Positions 33,411 through 42,751 of a DNA stretch of 43,753 nt are shown piece after piece. The notes beneath the pieces were generated by a model. The model saw nothing but the letters and a program-made list of their open reading frames with translations. It did not search any database and was not told the origin of the DNA. This DNA is from CALAZP01 sp964410725 (GTDB taxonomy: Bacteria > Bacteroidota > Bacteroidia > Chitinophagales > Saprospiraceae). Positions within the stretch are counted from its first letter, which is position 1, and every line of letters starts with the position of its first letter. The stretch is from positions 1 through 43,753 of the forward strand of contig CAYPID010000020.1 of the NCBI GenBank assembly GCA_964410725.1, written 5' to 3'. A program made the translations under genes and the position numbers.

Positions 33411-35966
33411 ACCCATCATATCGGACCCTTCCATATTGACTCGATTGTTCTTTCTTTTGAACAAAGAGGCATCCATTTTTCCAAATCGGTAAGAGAGGTT
33501 CACCCTTACCAATTGGGGATTCATCAACCTATAAGAATCTTGTATGAAGAATTCGGAACTGGTATAGGAACCGAATTTGCGGGATTTAAATACATCTTGA
33601 ACACTTACGGTCAAGAAAGCTTTGTTGTTGGCCAACGATTTACGCACCGAAGCGTCGACAAACCATAAATCTTTAGTGTATCCCTGTGCTGTATTTTGTG
33701 AAGAACCTCTTCCAAACATACCATTATTGCTAGAGGGTGTAAAAGATGCTCGGGTCCTGTATTCTCCATTCAATTGAAAAGAGAAGTTTTTAGGTAGGGT
33801 AATTTGAACCGTTTCTTTAAGAAACCCACTGAGTCTGCTAATTTCTAAATCTTGTTCTACATTAGATGCATCCACTTTGGCTTGGAAAAGATTCACGTTG
33901 GTAGTAATATCTAACCAACCCCCATAGCTGTTTTTTAAAGTAACTTCCGCTCCGTAAGCAGCTGCACTGTTGCTATTGGCATAAGAATTTATAATGACTT
34001 GTTTGTCGTTATTCACTGAGGGTTCGGCAAATTGGTAGGAGGCGATAAGATTATTGGCTTGTTTGTAGTAAACAGAGACCAATAAATTATGTCCTTTTTC
34101 AAATATTTTCTGGTAGGAAATTTCCATAGAATTGGTGAATTCCGGCAGTAATGCTGGGTTACCTCTTCTCAAGTTAAGAGAATCTGAGAAGTCCGTAAAA
34201 GGCAACGTTTGAAAGAAATTCGGTCTATTAATTCGCCGAGTATACGCTACCTGAATCTGATCGGTTTCATTCAATTGGCGAGTGGCAAAAAAACTGGGAA
34301 ACAAACTGATAGGATAGCTGATATTAAAGGAAGAATCTATTGCGATTAATCTTCCGGTAAAATCACTGCTCTCCGCTCTTAATCCTACTTGCAGCCCCCA
34401 ATCTCCAAATGATTTGCCCGCTTGAACATAAGCTGCAAAGACTCGGTCGTCAAATTCGAATTCATCGGAAAGTTGAGTTCTGGCAACCCATTCGTTGGTG
34501 TTAGGATCAAAATAGGTATTGCTGTTGTTATTGTTATTGTTTCTCAAAATGGTCTTGAGGCCACCTTCTAATTTGAGGTCTTTGCCCACCACATAAATAA
34601 AGTCGGTCTGAGCGGTAAAGAAACTTCCCTGTCCCAGATTAACCTGTCTTTCATTGGTAGCTGTGCCATTTTCATAAATACTAGAGAATTGACTATCCCC
34701 ATCAAAATTTACTTGGTTATAGTTGATGTCCGCGGTCCATTCACTTCCCTCCTTCGGAAAAAGGTGTTTGAATTGACCTGTAATTCCTCGGTTTCTGAAT
34801 TCTCGGTTTTGTTCTGAAACTCGGTCAAAAGAAGAGGAATACAACAACCCCCCGGTGGGGGATAGATAATCAGTGGTATTCAAAATAGTACTGTTGGGGT
34901 CAAACTTACCTCTGACCATACTACCTGAAAAAGTTAAGGTATTTCTATTGTCTAAAAAGAAATCAACTCCAGCCCTTGCATTCGCAAAACCACCTCTCAT
35001 ATTATTTTCAGATAATTGAAGAAGATTAGAAAGAGGATCGGTAAAGAGATTTTCTCTGAAAGTTTCTCCTTCGCCAAAACCTCTAAACTGGTTGTACATG
35101 GCCGAGGCAAAAACATTAATTTTTTCACCACGTGCGTTGATATCTCCTCCTGAATTTAATCCCCCTCTGGAATCAGTACCTAACCGAAGATTCCCATTGT
35201 AACCAATACGTTTTTCTTTTTTCAATACGATATTAATAATACCTGCGGCACCTCCTCCCGCGTCGTATTTAGCTGAAGGATTGGTAATGACCTCAATGGA
35301 TTCAATCGCATCTGCTGCTATTTGGTCTAGTGACAAAGTGGTAGGCCGACCATCTACGAAAACCTGCGGAGCACCGTTTCTCAAACTCACATTTCCGTCT
35401 AAATCAACGGAAACGGATGGGACATTTTTCAAAGCATCTTGAGCCGTTCCACCTGCCGTGGTCAAGTCTTTATCGATTCGGAATGATTTTCTGTCCAGCG
35501 ATAAAGCAGCAACAGTAGCCTGTCCTTTAACCACTACTTCATCCAGTACGGTAGTCTCTGATGAGAATTGAAAATTACCTAAATCTTTTTCTAAGGGCCC
35601 CATCATCCGCACTCCGGGGGTCCTTTTAAATTCTATGGGTTGTTTGATTTCAGCATAACCTAAAAAAGATATGACAATGGTAAGCTCACCTAATGCGGGA
35701 ACATTTTCAATTCTAAAATCGCCATTGGGCTCTGTTAATTGTCCGGCAAACAAGCTATCCTGCTGAGTTTGAGCGTTTTTGCCTATAATCTGAACGGTGG
35801 CAAATCCCACTCCTCGGCCTTCCTCATCCAATACTTTACCATATAGTGCCCCTTTAGGAATCATACCTGATTGAGAAAATGACCTTCCCTGTGGCGGTTG
35901 AGCAAAAGCGGATAGACTATTCAACAAGAGGAATGCTATCGCGCCTAATAATGAATGTTTTTTCAT
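33405..35966 (-). CDS. Outer-membrane beta-barrel receptor (TonB-dependent type, OMP_b-brl family)
   Basis: The protein has 853 residues. A signal peptide (about 1-22, ending LSAFAQ) is followed by a carboxypeptidase-regulatory-like domain (about 38-125, GALYGKVLDEEGRG), a plug domain (about 140-255, with FVDGRPTTL and SAKYDAGGGAAGIINIVL) and a long C-terminal barrel of the outer-membrane beta-barrel type 3 class. The plug and the closing aromatic pattern (LVRVNLSYRFGKMDASLF) support an outer-membrane position. Such proteins often bind or import peptides, siderophores or other large ligands. No SusD partner is adjacent. It is divergent from the LytS/LytTR pair; candidate LytTR operator repeats lie in the 138-bp gap, so it may be a target of that system. 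Confidence 0.92.
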   Translation of the reverse strand: MKKHSLLGAIAFLLLNSLSAFAQPPQGRSFSQSGMIPKGALYGKVLDEEGRGVGFATVQIIGKNAQTQQDSLFAGQLTEPNGDFRIENVPALGELTIVISFLGYAEIKQPIEFKRTPGVRMMGPLEKDLGNFQFSSETTVLDEVVVKGQATVAALSLDRKSFRIDKDLTTAGGTAQDALKNVPSVSVDLDGNVSLRNGAPQVFVDGRPTTLSLDQIAADAIESIEVITNPSAKYDAGGGAAGIINIVLKKEKRIGYNGNLRLGTDSRGGLNSGGDINARGEKINVFASAMYNQFRGFGEGETFRENLFTDPLSNLLQLSENNMRGGFANARAGVDFFLDNRNTLTFSGSMVRGKFDPNSTILNTTDYLSPTGGLLYSSSFDRVSEQNREFRNRGITGQFKHLFPKEGSEWTADINYNQVNFDGDSQFSSIYENGTATNERQVNLGQGSFFTAQTDFIYVVGKDLKLEGGLKTILRNNNNNNSNTYFDPNTNEWVARTQLSDEFEFDDRVFAAYVQAGKSFGDWGLQVGLRAESSDFTGRLIAIDSSFNISYPISLFPSFFATRQLNETDQIQVAYTRRINRPNFFQTLPFTDFSDSLNLRRGNPALLPEFTNSMEISYQKIFEKGHNLLVSVYYKQANNLIASYQFAEPSVNNDKQVIINSYANSNSAAAYGAEVTLKNSYGGWLDITTNVNLFQAKVDASNVEQDLEISRLSGFLKETVQITLPKNFSFQLNGEYRTRASFTPSSNNGMFGRGSSQNTAQGYTKDLWFVDASVRKSLANNKAFLTVSVQDVFKSRKFGSYTSSEFFIQDSYRLMNPQLVRVNLSYRFGKMDASLFKRKNNRVNMEGSDMMGG

Positions 35967-36021
35967 GGATGTTTATATTAATTGCTGCAAATATGTCGTT
36001 TGAGTAGCAATTAAAGTAAAA

Positions 36022-36057
36022 GTATCGTTCAACCTGACTATTGTATCGACCAACCTG
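36022..36057. promoter_or_regulatory. Candidate LytTR operator (two direct repeats, 21-bp period)
   Basis: GTATCG-tt-CAACCTG (36022-36036) and GTATCG-ac-CAACCTG (36043-36057) differ at only two of 15 positions and start exactly 21 bp, two helical turns, apart. LytTR-type regulators bind paired direct repeats on one DNA face with about this period. The site lies between the divergent receptor and lytS-like genes and ends 3 bp before a -33 element. Confidence 0.55.
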
Positions 36058-36060
36058 GTA

Positions 36061-36088
36061 TTTGGCATGGTAAAGAGTAGTACCTTTG
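36061..36088 (+). promoter_or_regulatory. Promoter of the LytS/LytTR operon
   Basis: TTTG (36061-36064) and a perfect TAnnTTTG match TACCTTTG (36081-36088) are separated by 16 bases, slightly short. Transcription would start near 36095, leaving a leader of only about 10 bases before the ATG at 36105. Confidence 0.5.
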
Positions 36089-36104
36089 GGATATAATTTA
36101 TAAT

Positions 36105-37121
36105 ATGCTGAATAATAAAACGTTAGCCATTCAATTGACGGTTTGGCTAGGCCTCTGGTTGGTGTTTGCCTTAGGGTTTGGGTACGAAGATAAAACAGCT
36201 TTTGATTATTCCATCGACACTTGGAGAGTGGTCGCTATGGCTTCATTTTACAATATATTTTATTACCTATTCCTACCTTTTTATTTTAAGGGCCTTCGGC
36301 AAAAATTTTTCTTGTGGGCTCCTCTGGCTTTTTTGGTTTTTTTTAGTGTGATGGTCAGCACAGATTTGATGGTCCATCAATATAAATTTCCACAGAAGGA
36401 AATTAAAGGAAGACGGATTTTATTCATGGTAATGCCGCCGCTTTTTTTTGGTTTGGTTATCGCTGGAGCTGCGGCATCGATCAGAGGGTTTCGAGAATTT
36501 GAATCCAAAAAAAAGGAAGAGGAAGAAGCCAATAAAAAGAGATTAGAAGCGGAACTGAATTTGCTCAAATCACAGATAAACCCGCATTTTTTATTGAATA
36601 CCCTCAATAATTTATATGGATTAGCCGTAACGGAACCCGACAAAACCCCAGATGCACTGCTCAAACTATCAGCTCTGGTCCGATATCTACTTTACGAATG
36701 CAATGCTCCTAAAGTAAAATTATCCTCGGAAGTAGATTTTGTCATGAACTATATTGAGCTCCAAAAATTGCGATTGCCTCCAAGTAACCAATTGCAAATT
36801 GAGTTTCCGAGTACAATTCCTTCAGATGTTTGGATAGAACCGATGATTTTACTGCCGTTTATTGAGAATGCGTTCAAACATGGAATTTCTGGACAAAGGG
36901 AAGGCACGATTGAAATAAATTTGACTTTAAAAGAAGGTGTTTTAGCGCTATTTGTTAAGAATCAACAACTCAAGCATACGGATAATATGGACCCAGTGGG
37001 TATTGGTTTAAACAATACCCAACAGCGATTGAATTTCAGTTACCCGCATCAGCATTCTCTCAATATTAAGGATGATGGGGATTCCTATTCGATAAGCTTG
37101 TCTATTAATTTAGTTGGATGA
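36105..37121 (+). CDS. LytS/YehU-type sensor histidine kinase
   Basis: The protein has 338 residues. Four hydrophobic helices occupy the first 126 residues (about 8-26, 42-62, 69-90 and 106-126), with little extracellular sequence, so the signal is probably sensed within or near the membrane. A charged coiled linker (FESKKKEEEEANKKR) leads to the His_kinase domain with the phospho-acceptor His161 in QINPHFLLNTLNNL and an ATPase domain with the N-box IENAFKHGI and a short G-box near GIGLNNTQ. It should phosphorylate the LytTR response regulator encoded by the next gene, whose start overlaps its stop by 4 bp (ATGA). The operon may regulate itself through repeats at 36022-36057. Confidence 0.93.
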   Translation: MLNNKTLAIQLTVWLGLWLVFALGFGYEDKTAFDYSIDTWRVVAMASFYNIFYYLFLPFYFKGLRQKFFLWAPLAFLVFFSVMVSTDLMVHQYKFPQKEIKGRRILFMVMPPLFFGLVIAGAAASIRGFREFESKKKEEEEANKKRLEAELNLLKSQINPHFLLNTLNNLYGLAVTEPDKTPDALLKLSALVRYLLYECNAPKVKLSSEVDFVMNYIELQKLRLPPSNQLQIEFPSTIPSDVWIEPMILLPFIENAFKHGISGQREGTIEINLTLKEGVLALFVKNQQLKHTDNMDPVGIGLNNTQQRLNFSYPHQHSLNIKDDGDSYSISLSINLVG

Positions 37122-37816
37122 AGGAATCGAGATTTACATTCATAGCTGTAGACGACGAACCTTTAGCGCTATCCATTATCCAAAAATACGCGGAACAATT
37201 GGAGGATTGGAAACTGATGGGAACCTTTAGCAGTGCAGCCCATGCCAGGAAGTTCCTTACGGAAAATGTGGTTGATTTGGTCATTACGGATATCAACATG
37301 CCTGAGGAAAATGGACTAGAACTGGTGCGAAACTTCAAAGATGAAAGGCCGCTTATTATTTTTTTAACCGCATATAAAGAGTACGCACACGAGGGATTCG
37401 ATTTAGAGGTGGTGGATTATTTAGTCAAACCTGTACCACCAGACCGGTTTAATAAAGCTATGGAAAAGGCGAAAGAATGGATAGCATTCAAAAATCAATC
37501 TTCGCTGGAAACTTCATCCGCGCTTGAAAAAATTATCATTTTTTCAGATTACAAAGAGATTATTATTCCAGTACAGGAGATCCTCTATATTGAGGCTATG
37601 GGGGATTATGTCAAAATATTTCGGGTGGATAAACCTAAACCTACGCTTACACTCAAACGACTCAAGGAATTAGAATTACAATTAAAATCATCGGGTTTTA
37701 CTAGGATCCATCGATCTTTTTTGGTTAATGAAAACAAAATAGAGTCCCGTCTAAAGACTAGGGTTAAAATTCGAGACCAGTGGTTACCCGTGGGTGAGAC
37801 GTATCGGTCTAGGTAA
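37118..37816 (+). CDS. LytTR-family response regulator
   Basis: The protein has 232 residues. The receiver domain (about 6-120) has the acidic pair in VDDEP (11-15), the phospho-acceptor Asp58 in VITDINMP, the switch Thr in FLTAYKEY and the Lys of VDYLVKPV. The output domain (about 138-232) is of the LytTR type, with IEAMGDYVKIF and the conserved RIHRSFLVNENKI. It should bind paired direct repeats of about 9 to 15 bp as a dimer when phosphorylated by the LytS-type kinase encoded just upstream. The two genes overlap by 4 bp. Candidate targets in the window are its own operon and the divergent outer-membrane receptor. Confidence 0.94.
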   Translation: MKESRFTFIAVDDEPLALSIIQKYAEQLEDWKLMGTFSSAAHARKFLTENVVDLVITDINMPEENGLELVRNFKDERPLIIFLTAYKEYAHEGFDLEVVDYLVKPVPPDRFNKAMEKAKEWIAFKNQSSLETSSALEKIIIFSDYKEIIIPVQEILYIEAMGDYVKIFRVDKPKPTLTLKRLKELELQLKSSGFTRIHRSFLVNENKIESRLKTRVKIRDQWLPVGETYRSR

Positions 37817-37833
37817 AAATTAATGGATTTCGA

Positions 37834-37862
37834 TTGAATTTGGCAGAGAAGCATTATTTTTG
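37834..37862 (+). promoter_or_regulatory. Promoter of the large metalloprotease gene
   Basis: TTG (37834-37836) is followed after 18 bases by TATTTTTG (37855-37862), a perfect TAnnTTTG match. A start near 37869 gives a 19-base leader before the ATG at 37888, so this gene can be transcribed apart from the two-component operon. Confidence 0.6.
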
Positions 37863-37887
37863 ATAGGAACCCTTTAATTAATATCGT

Positions 37888-40326
37888 ATGCACCAGTTAG
37901 CCAGATTTGTGTTATTGACCATTCTCTTGACCCCATGGATTCTTCAGAGTCAAACTTCTATTCAGTCTTTTACTGAAAAAATGGAGCGAATGGAAGGTTA
38001 TTTTGATCTCTACTACGATGGGGATAAAGGCAACTTGTACCTTGCAGTATCCGAAATTGGCAAGGAATTTTTATATGTTAATTCCCTAGCCGCCGGAGTG
38101 GGATCTAATGATATTGGATTGGATAGAAATCAATTGGGTGATACCCGAGTGGTTCAATTTTATAAAAGTGGCCCACAGCTCTTATTGGTCCAACCCAATT
38201 ACGATTACAGAGCGGTGAGTGATAATGAAGATGAAACCAAATCTGTCAGAGATGCATTTGCTTCATCGGTGATTTGGGGATTCAAGATAGTAGCAGAGGA
38301 GGGCGATCGAATGTTAGTTGATGTGACGTCCTTTTTATTGAGAGACGCTCATGGGGTCGCAAATAGGATAGCGCGGGCTCGTCAAGGTTCCTATAAAGTG
38401 GATGCTAGTCGGTCGGTTTTGTATATGGAAAACACAAAAAATTTTCCTCTTAACACAGAGATGGAAGCTATGGTAACTTTTTCGGGGAGTCCACAAGGGG
38501 GTTATATTCGCTCGGTTGTGCCTACTCCTGAATTGGTTACGGTTAGGATGCATCATTCTTTTGTTGCTTTACCAGATGATGAATACCAACCTCGGGTTTT
38601 TGATCCCCGGTCCGGATATTATTCTAGCAGCTACAGCGATTATGCCACCCCTATTGATCAACCATTGGTAAAACGATGGATTACTCGGCATCGCTTGGAA
38701 AAGAAGGACCCAACTGCCGAGGTTAGCGAACCGGTAGAGCCGATCGTTTATTATCTAGACCGTGGGGCTCCAGAGCCCATAAAATCTGCACTTATAGAAG
38801 GGGCATCATGGTGGAATCAAGCGTTTGAAGCAGCGGGATATAAGGACGCGTTTATCGTTAAAGAATTACCTGAGGGGGCGGACCCCTTAGACGTGAGGTA
38901 CAACGTAATCAATTGGGTACACCGGAGTACCAGAGGGTGGTCTTATGGAAGCAGCGTGACGGACCCTAGAACAGGGGAAATCATAAAGGGGCATGTCCTA
39001 TTGGGAAGTCTAAGGGTTAGACAAGATTTCTTAATTGCTCAAGGATTGGTGGAAGCTTATGAAAATGGAGTAGATGCGGATCCCAGGTTGTTGGAAATGG
39101 CATTGGCTAGATTAAGGCAATTATCTGCTCATGAGGTTGGGCATACTATTGGTTTGTCGCATAATTTTGCAGCCAGCTATAATAATCGCGCTTCGGTCAT
39201 GGATTATCCCCACCCATTAGTGCTGTTAAATGAGAAAGGAGAAATGGATTTTTCTAAGGCTTACGAAGTAGGTATAGGAGCTTGGGATAAACGCACTATT
39301 ATTTATGGTTACCAAGATTTTCCCGAAGGGACAGATGAAGAAGCGGCCCTATTAGACATTTTGGCGACCAACCATAAAATGGGTTTACAGTACATTTCGG
39401 ATCAAGACGCTAGACCAGCGGGAGGGGCGCATCCCTTGGCTCATTTATGGGATAATGGAGCATCGGCAGCTCAAGAGTTGAGAAGGTTGAGTACTATAAG
39501 AGAGGTGGCGTTGAATAATTTTGGAGCGCACAATATTCCGTTGCATACCCCTATGGCGACCCTTGAAAATGTCTTAGCGCCATTATTTTTGGCTCATCGA
39601 TATCAGGTAGAGGCAACAGCTAAGGTCATTGGAGGTGTATCTTATACTTATGCAGCTAATGGAGATGGGCAGCCGATCAACGAAATGGTGGATGATGAAC
39701 AGCAAAGAGATGCTTTAGCTGCTTTATTATCTACTCTTGATGCAGGTTTTTTGACTTTACCAGAATCGGTTATTGAATTGATACCACCACAACCGATTGG
39801 TTACAGCAAAGGGCGGGAACTGTTTAATACCTATACTGGTGTGACTTTCGATCCTATTGGCGCTGCAGAAAGTGCTGCCCGACATACGATTCAATTTTTA
39901 CTGCATCCACAGCGGATGGCCAGATTGGTAGAGCAATCAGGAAGAGAGAACGGCAGATTGGGAATGGTTGAAGTTTTGGAGGCTTTATTTGAAAAGTGGA
40001 ATGGAGGAAATGGGCGACAGGGTTTAGAAAGAGAAGTGGAGCGCATGGTAGAAAAAGTGGCTTTACATCATGTGTTGGCGTTGGCAGGAGATACAGAAGT
40101 CATGCAACAAGTTGCCGCAATAGCGCATTTGAAGATCAGCGATTTGGAACAAGCTTACAAGATAAAAATGAATCAATCTGCTGTTCCTTCGGAAAAAGCG
40201 CACTTTCTCTACTTAGTCAAAATGATAGAGCGTTTCTATGAGCATCCAGGAGATTATAAGGTGCCGTCTTTTCAGGAAATGCCTGATGGTTCTCCTATTG
40301 GTATGGCTTGTTTTGATGGAGAATAA
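37888..40326 (+). CDS. Secreted zinc-dependent metalloprotease (DUF5117/DUF4953 type metzincin)
   Basis: The protein has 812 residues. A signal peptide (about 1-22, ending WILQSQ) is followed by a beta-rich N-terminal region (about 25-290) of the DUF5117/5118 type and a metzincin-like catalytic region. The zinc motif HEVGHTIGLSH places ligands at His415, His419 and His425 and the base at Glu416; the Met-turn follows in SVMDYPHP. The C-terminal 300 residues are helical and include a second family region (AHLWDNGASAAQEL). No T9SS tail is seen, so it is probably periplasmic. It has its own promoter and lies 12 bp before the TTG start of the Lhr-type helicase gene, so readthrough into the repair genes is likely. 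Natural substrates are unknown. Confidence 0.92.
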   Translation: MHQLARFVLLTILLTPWILQSQTSIQSFTEKMERMEGYFDLYYDGDKGNLYLAVSEIGKEFLYVNSLAAGVGSNDIGLDRNQLGDTRVVQFYKSGPQLLLVQPNYDYRAVSDNEDETKSVRDAFASSVIWGFKIVAEEGDRMLVDVTSFLLRDAHGVANRIARARQGSYKVDASRSVLYMENTKNFPLNTEMEAMVTFSGSPQGGYIRSVVPTPELVTVRMHHSFVALPDDEYQPRVFDPRSGYYSSSYSDYATPIDQPLVKRWITRHRLEKKDPTAEVSEPVEPIVYYLDRGAPEPIKSALIEGASWWNQAFEAAGYKDAFIVKELPEGADPLDVRYNVINWVHRSTRGWSYGSSVTDPRTGEIIKGHVLLGSLRVRQDFLIAQGLVEAYENGVDADPRLLEMALARLRQLSAHEVGHTIGLSHNFAASYNNRASVMDYPHPLVLLNEKGEMDFSKAYEVGIGAWDKRTIIYGYQDFPEGTDEEAALLDILATNHKMGLQYISDQDARPAGGAHPLAHLWDNGASAAQELRRLSTIREVALNNFGAHNIPLHTPMATLENVLAPLFLAHRYQVEATAKVIGGVSYTYAANGDGQPINEMVDDEQQRDALAALLSTLDAGFLTLPESVIELIPPQPIGYSKGRELFNTYTGVTFDPIGAAESAARHTIQFLLHPQRMARLVEQSGRENGRLGMVEVLEALFEKWNGGNGRQGLEREVERMVEKVALHHVLALAGDTEVMQQVAAIAHLKISDLEQAYKIKMNQSAVPSEKAHFLYLVKMIERFYEHPGDYKVPSFQEMPDGSPIGMACFDGE

Positions 40327-40337
40327 ATGGGAAATCC

Positions 40338-42749
40338 TTGATAGAAGAGGCGCTGCAATGGGCGGAAAAAAAGGGTTGGACTCCATTTGAGTTTCAGATA
40401 GCAACCTGGAAATACTTTTTTAATGGGGATTCGGGAATGGTTAACGCACCTACTGGAAGTGGGAAGACTTATTCTCTATTGTTGCCTATTCTAATCGAGC
40501 AAAAGAATCTGGGGGGATCTGGAATTACTGCGATTTGGATCAGCCCGATCAAGGCATTGACTAGGGAAATTGCCGCATCTGCTGAGGCGGCAATAGTAGA
40601 TTTAGAAATGAAGGCCACCGTTGGCCTGAGAACTGGAGATTCTACAGCAAGTCAGCGGGCCAAACAAAAGAAAAACCCACCTCATATCTTAATTACCACT
40701 CCGGAAAGTTTACACCTCCTTTTAGCTTCAAAGGGTTACGCATCATTTTTTTCTTCTTTGCGAACCATTGTGGTGGATGAATGGCATGAATTATTGGGTA
40801 CCAAGAGAGGGGTTCAAATAGAATTGGCGCTTTCCAGATTGAAGAATATCCAACCTCAGCTACGCATTTGGGGAATTTCTGCAACCATTGGCAATTTGCA
40901 GGAAGCGGGGCAGATCCTTACAGGTACAGATTCTTTTATCACCGTCAAAGCGGCTATTGAAAAGAAAATTTCGGTTATCCCTGTACTGCCGATTGAACAA
41001 GAGCGGTTTCCATGGGCAGGTCATTTAGGAATAAAGCTGATTAAATCCGTCATCCCAATTATTCAGGAGGGGAAAAGTACTCTTTTATTTACCAACACCA
41101 GAGCGCAGTGTGAAATCTGGTATCGAGCATTGCTGGAGGAGGCTCCAGAACTCGCGGGATTGATGGCTATGCATCATGGCAGTTTAAGCGGTGAAATCCG
41201 AGATTGGGTGGAGGAATCTTTGCACGAGGGTTCGTTAAAGGTGGTGGTATGTACTTCAAGCCTCGATTTGGGGGTTGATTTCAGGCCGGTGGAAACGGTC
41301 ATTCAAATAGGCAGTCCCAAGGGGGTGGCCCGATTTTTACAAAGGGCGGGGAGAAGTGGCCATCAACCTGGAGCAGTGAGTAAGATTTATTTTGTACCGA
41401 CCCACGCGCTGGAACTTATAGAAGCTGCGGCTTTAAGGGTAGCAATTGTCGAAAAAGAATTGGAGCATCGTATTCCTTATATTCGATCTTTTGATGTATT
41501 GATTCAATACTTGGTAACCCTAGCCATATCAGATGGATTCAAAAGTGATGAGCTGTATCGGGAAATTAAATCCACCTTTTCATTCGCGTCGATAACTGCA
41601 GAAGAGTGGGGGTGGGTCCTTGATTTTATTACCACGGGAGGAAGTTCTCTGCAGGCTTACGATGAATATGCCAAGGTGATGATCGATGAACAGGGCGTTT
41701 ACCGGGTGGATAACAAAAAGGTAGCCATGCGACATCGGTTATCTATAGGAACGATTGTCAGCGACGCGGTGCTTCAGGTTAAATATTTAACAGGTGGTTG
41801 GTTGGGAACCATCGAAGAATGGTTTATCTCACAATTAAAACCAGGGGACACTTTCTGGTTTGCCGGCCGACCTTTAACCTTGGTTCGGGTAAAAGAGATG
41901 ACGGTTTTGGTAAAAAAGGGGGGTAGTAAAAAAGGGAAAATTCCAGCATGGTTGGGGGGTAACCTTTCACTGTCAAGTAACTTATCTGATGAATTGAGGC
42001 GCCAAATGAGTCGGTTAGCTAGCAATACCTTTAAGGGTATTGAACTGGAAGCTTTGAACCCTATTCTAGAAGTCCAGTCCTATAGGTCGGCTATTCCCAA
42101 AGATGGGGAACTATTGATTGAGTATTTTCAAGATAGGGAAGGTTTTCATTTATTGATTTATCCATTTGAAGGCAGATATGTCCATGAAGGATTGGCTTCT
42201 TTGGTCGGTTATCGAATTGGGCAGCAACAACCCATCAGTTTTAGTATTGCGATGAATGATTACGGTTTTGAATTGCTTTCCGACCTTCCCATCGACTTCG
42301 AAGAAAAGGATATTCGCCAATGGTTGAGTAAGGATAATTTGACTCGAGATCTCCAATCTGCGGTGAATGCTACCGAAATGGCCAAAAGAAAATTTAGGGA
42401 TATTGCCAGTATTGCTGGGTTGGTTTTCAAAGGATATCCTGGTAAACCTAAAAAAGATAAGCACTTGCAATCTTCCGCTCAGCTTTTTTTCGAGGTATTT
42501 AGCGACTATGATTCCAATCATTTATTACTTTTACAAGCATACGAGGAAGTCATGATTTTCCAACTTCAAGAAGAGCGACTTCGAACAGCTTTGGATAGAA
42601 TGGCACAACAGCAATTGAAATTAACCTTTCCATCCAAGGCAACTCCGTTTAGTTTTCCAATTGTAGTGGACCGATTGAGAGAAAGTATGAGTTCCGAAAA
42701 ATTGGAGGACAGGATCCGGAAAATGAAATTATCATTGGAAAAGGATTGA
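40338..42749 (+). CDS. Ligase-associated DEXH-box DNA helicase (Lhr-core type)
   Basis: The protein has 803 residues when started at the TTG at 40338; no ATG is found in frame nearby upstream, and family members begin at this point (ALQWAEKKGWTPFEFQ). Motif I is APTGSGKT (37-44) and motif II DEWH (147-150); motif III is GISATIG, and motifs V and VI are visible as SSLDLGVDFRPVE and FLQRAGRSGHQPG. A winged-helix and Lhr-specific C-terminal domain follow. It is an ATP-driven 3'-to-5' single-strand DNA translocase in the studied family members. Its gene ends 2 bp before the phosphoesterase. Normally the exonuclease and ligase genes are directly adjacent; here they are about 9 kb upstream. Confidence 0.93.
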   Translation: MIEEALQWAEKKGWTPFEFQIATWKYFFNGDSGMVNAPTGSGKTYSLLLPILIEQKNLGGSGITAIWISPIKALTREIAASAEAAIVDLEMKATVGLRTGDSTASQRAKQKKNPPHILITTPESLHLLLASKGYASFFSSLRTIVVDEWHELLGTKRGVQIELALSRLKNIQPQLRIWGISATIGNLQEAGQILTGTDSFITVKAAIEKKISVIPVLPIEQERFPWAGHLGIKLIKSVIPIIQEGKSTLLFTNTRAQCEIWYRALLEEAPELAGLMAMHHGSLSGEIRDWVEESLHEGSLKVVVCTSSLDLGVDFRPVETVIQIGSPKGVARFLQRAGRSGHQPGAVSKIYFVPTHALELIEAAALRVAIVEKELEHRIPYIRSFDVLIQYLVTLAISDGFKSDELYREIKSTFSFASITAEEWGWVLDFITTGGSSLQAYDEYAKVMIDEQGVYRVDNKKVAMRHRLSIGTIVSDAVLQVKYLTGGWLGTIEEWFISQLKPGDTFWFAGRPLTLVRVKEMTVLVKKGGSKKGKIPAWLGGNLSLSSNLSDELRRQMSRLASNTFKGIELEALNPILEVQSYRSAIPKDGELLIEYFQDREGFHLLIYPFEGRYVHEGLASLVGYRIGQQQPISFSIAMNDYGFELLSDLPIDFEEKDIRQWLSKDNLTRDLQSAVNATEMAKRKFRDIASIAGLVFKGYPGKPKKDKHLQSSAQLFFEVFSDYDSNHLLLLQAYEEVMIFQLQEERLRTALDRMAQQQLKLTFPSKATPFSFPIVVDRLRESMSSEKLEDRIRKMKLSLEKD

Positions 42750-42751
42750 TT

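Noticed and set aside
31256..40337. Mobile element or genomic island carrying the 9-kb block
   Set aside because: No integrase, transposase, tRNA or flanking direct repeat was seen, so the block is reported as a rearrangement without naming an element.
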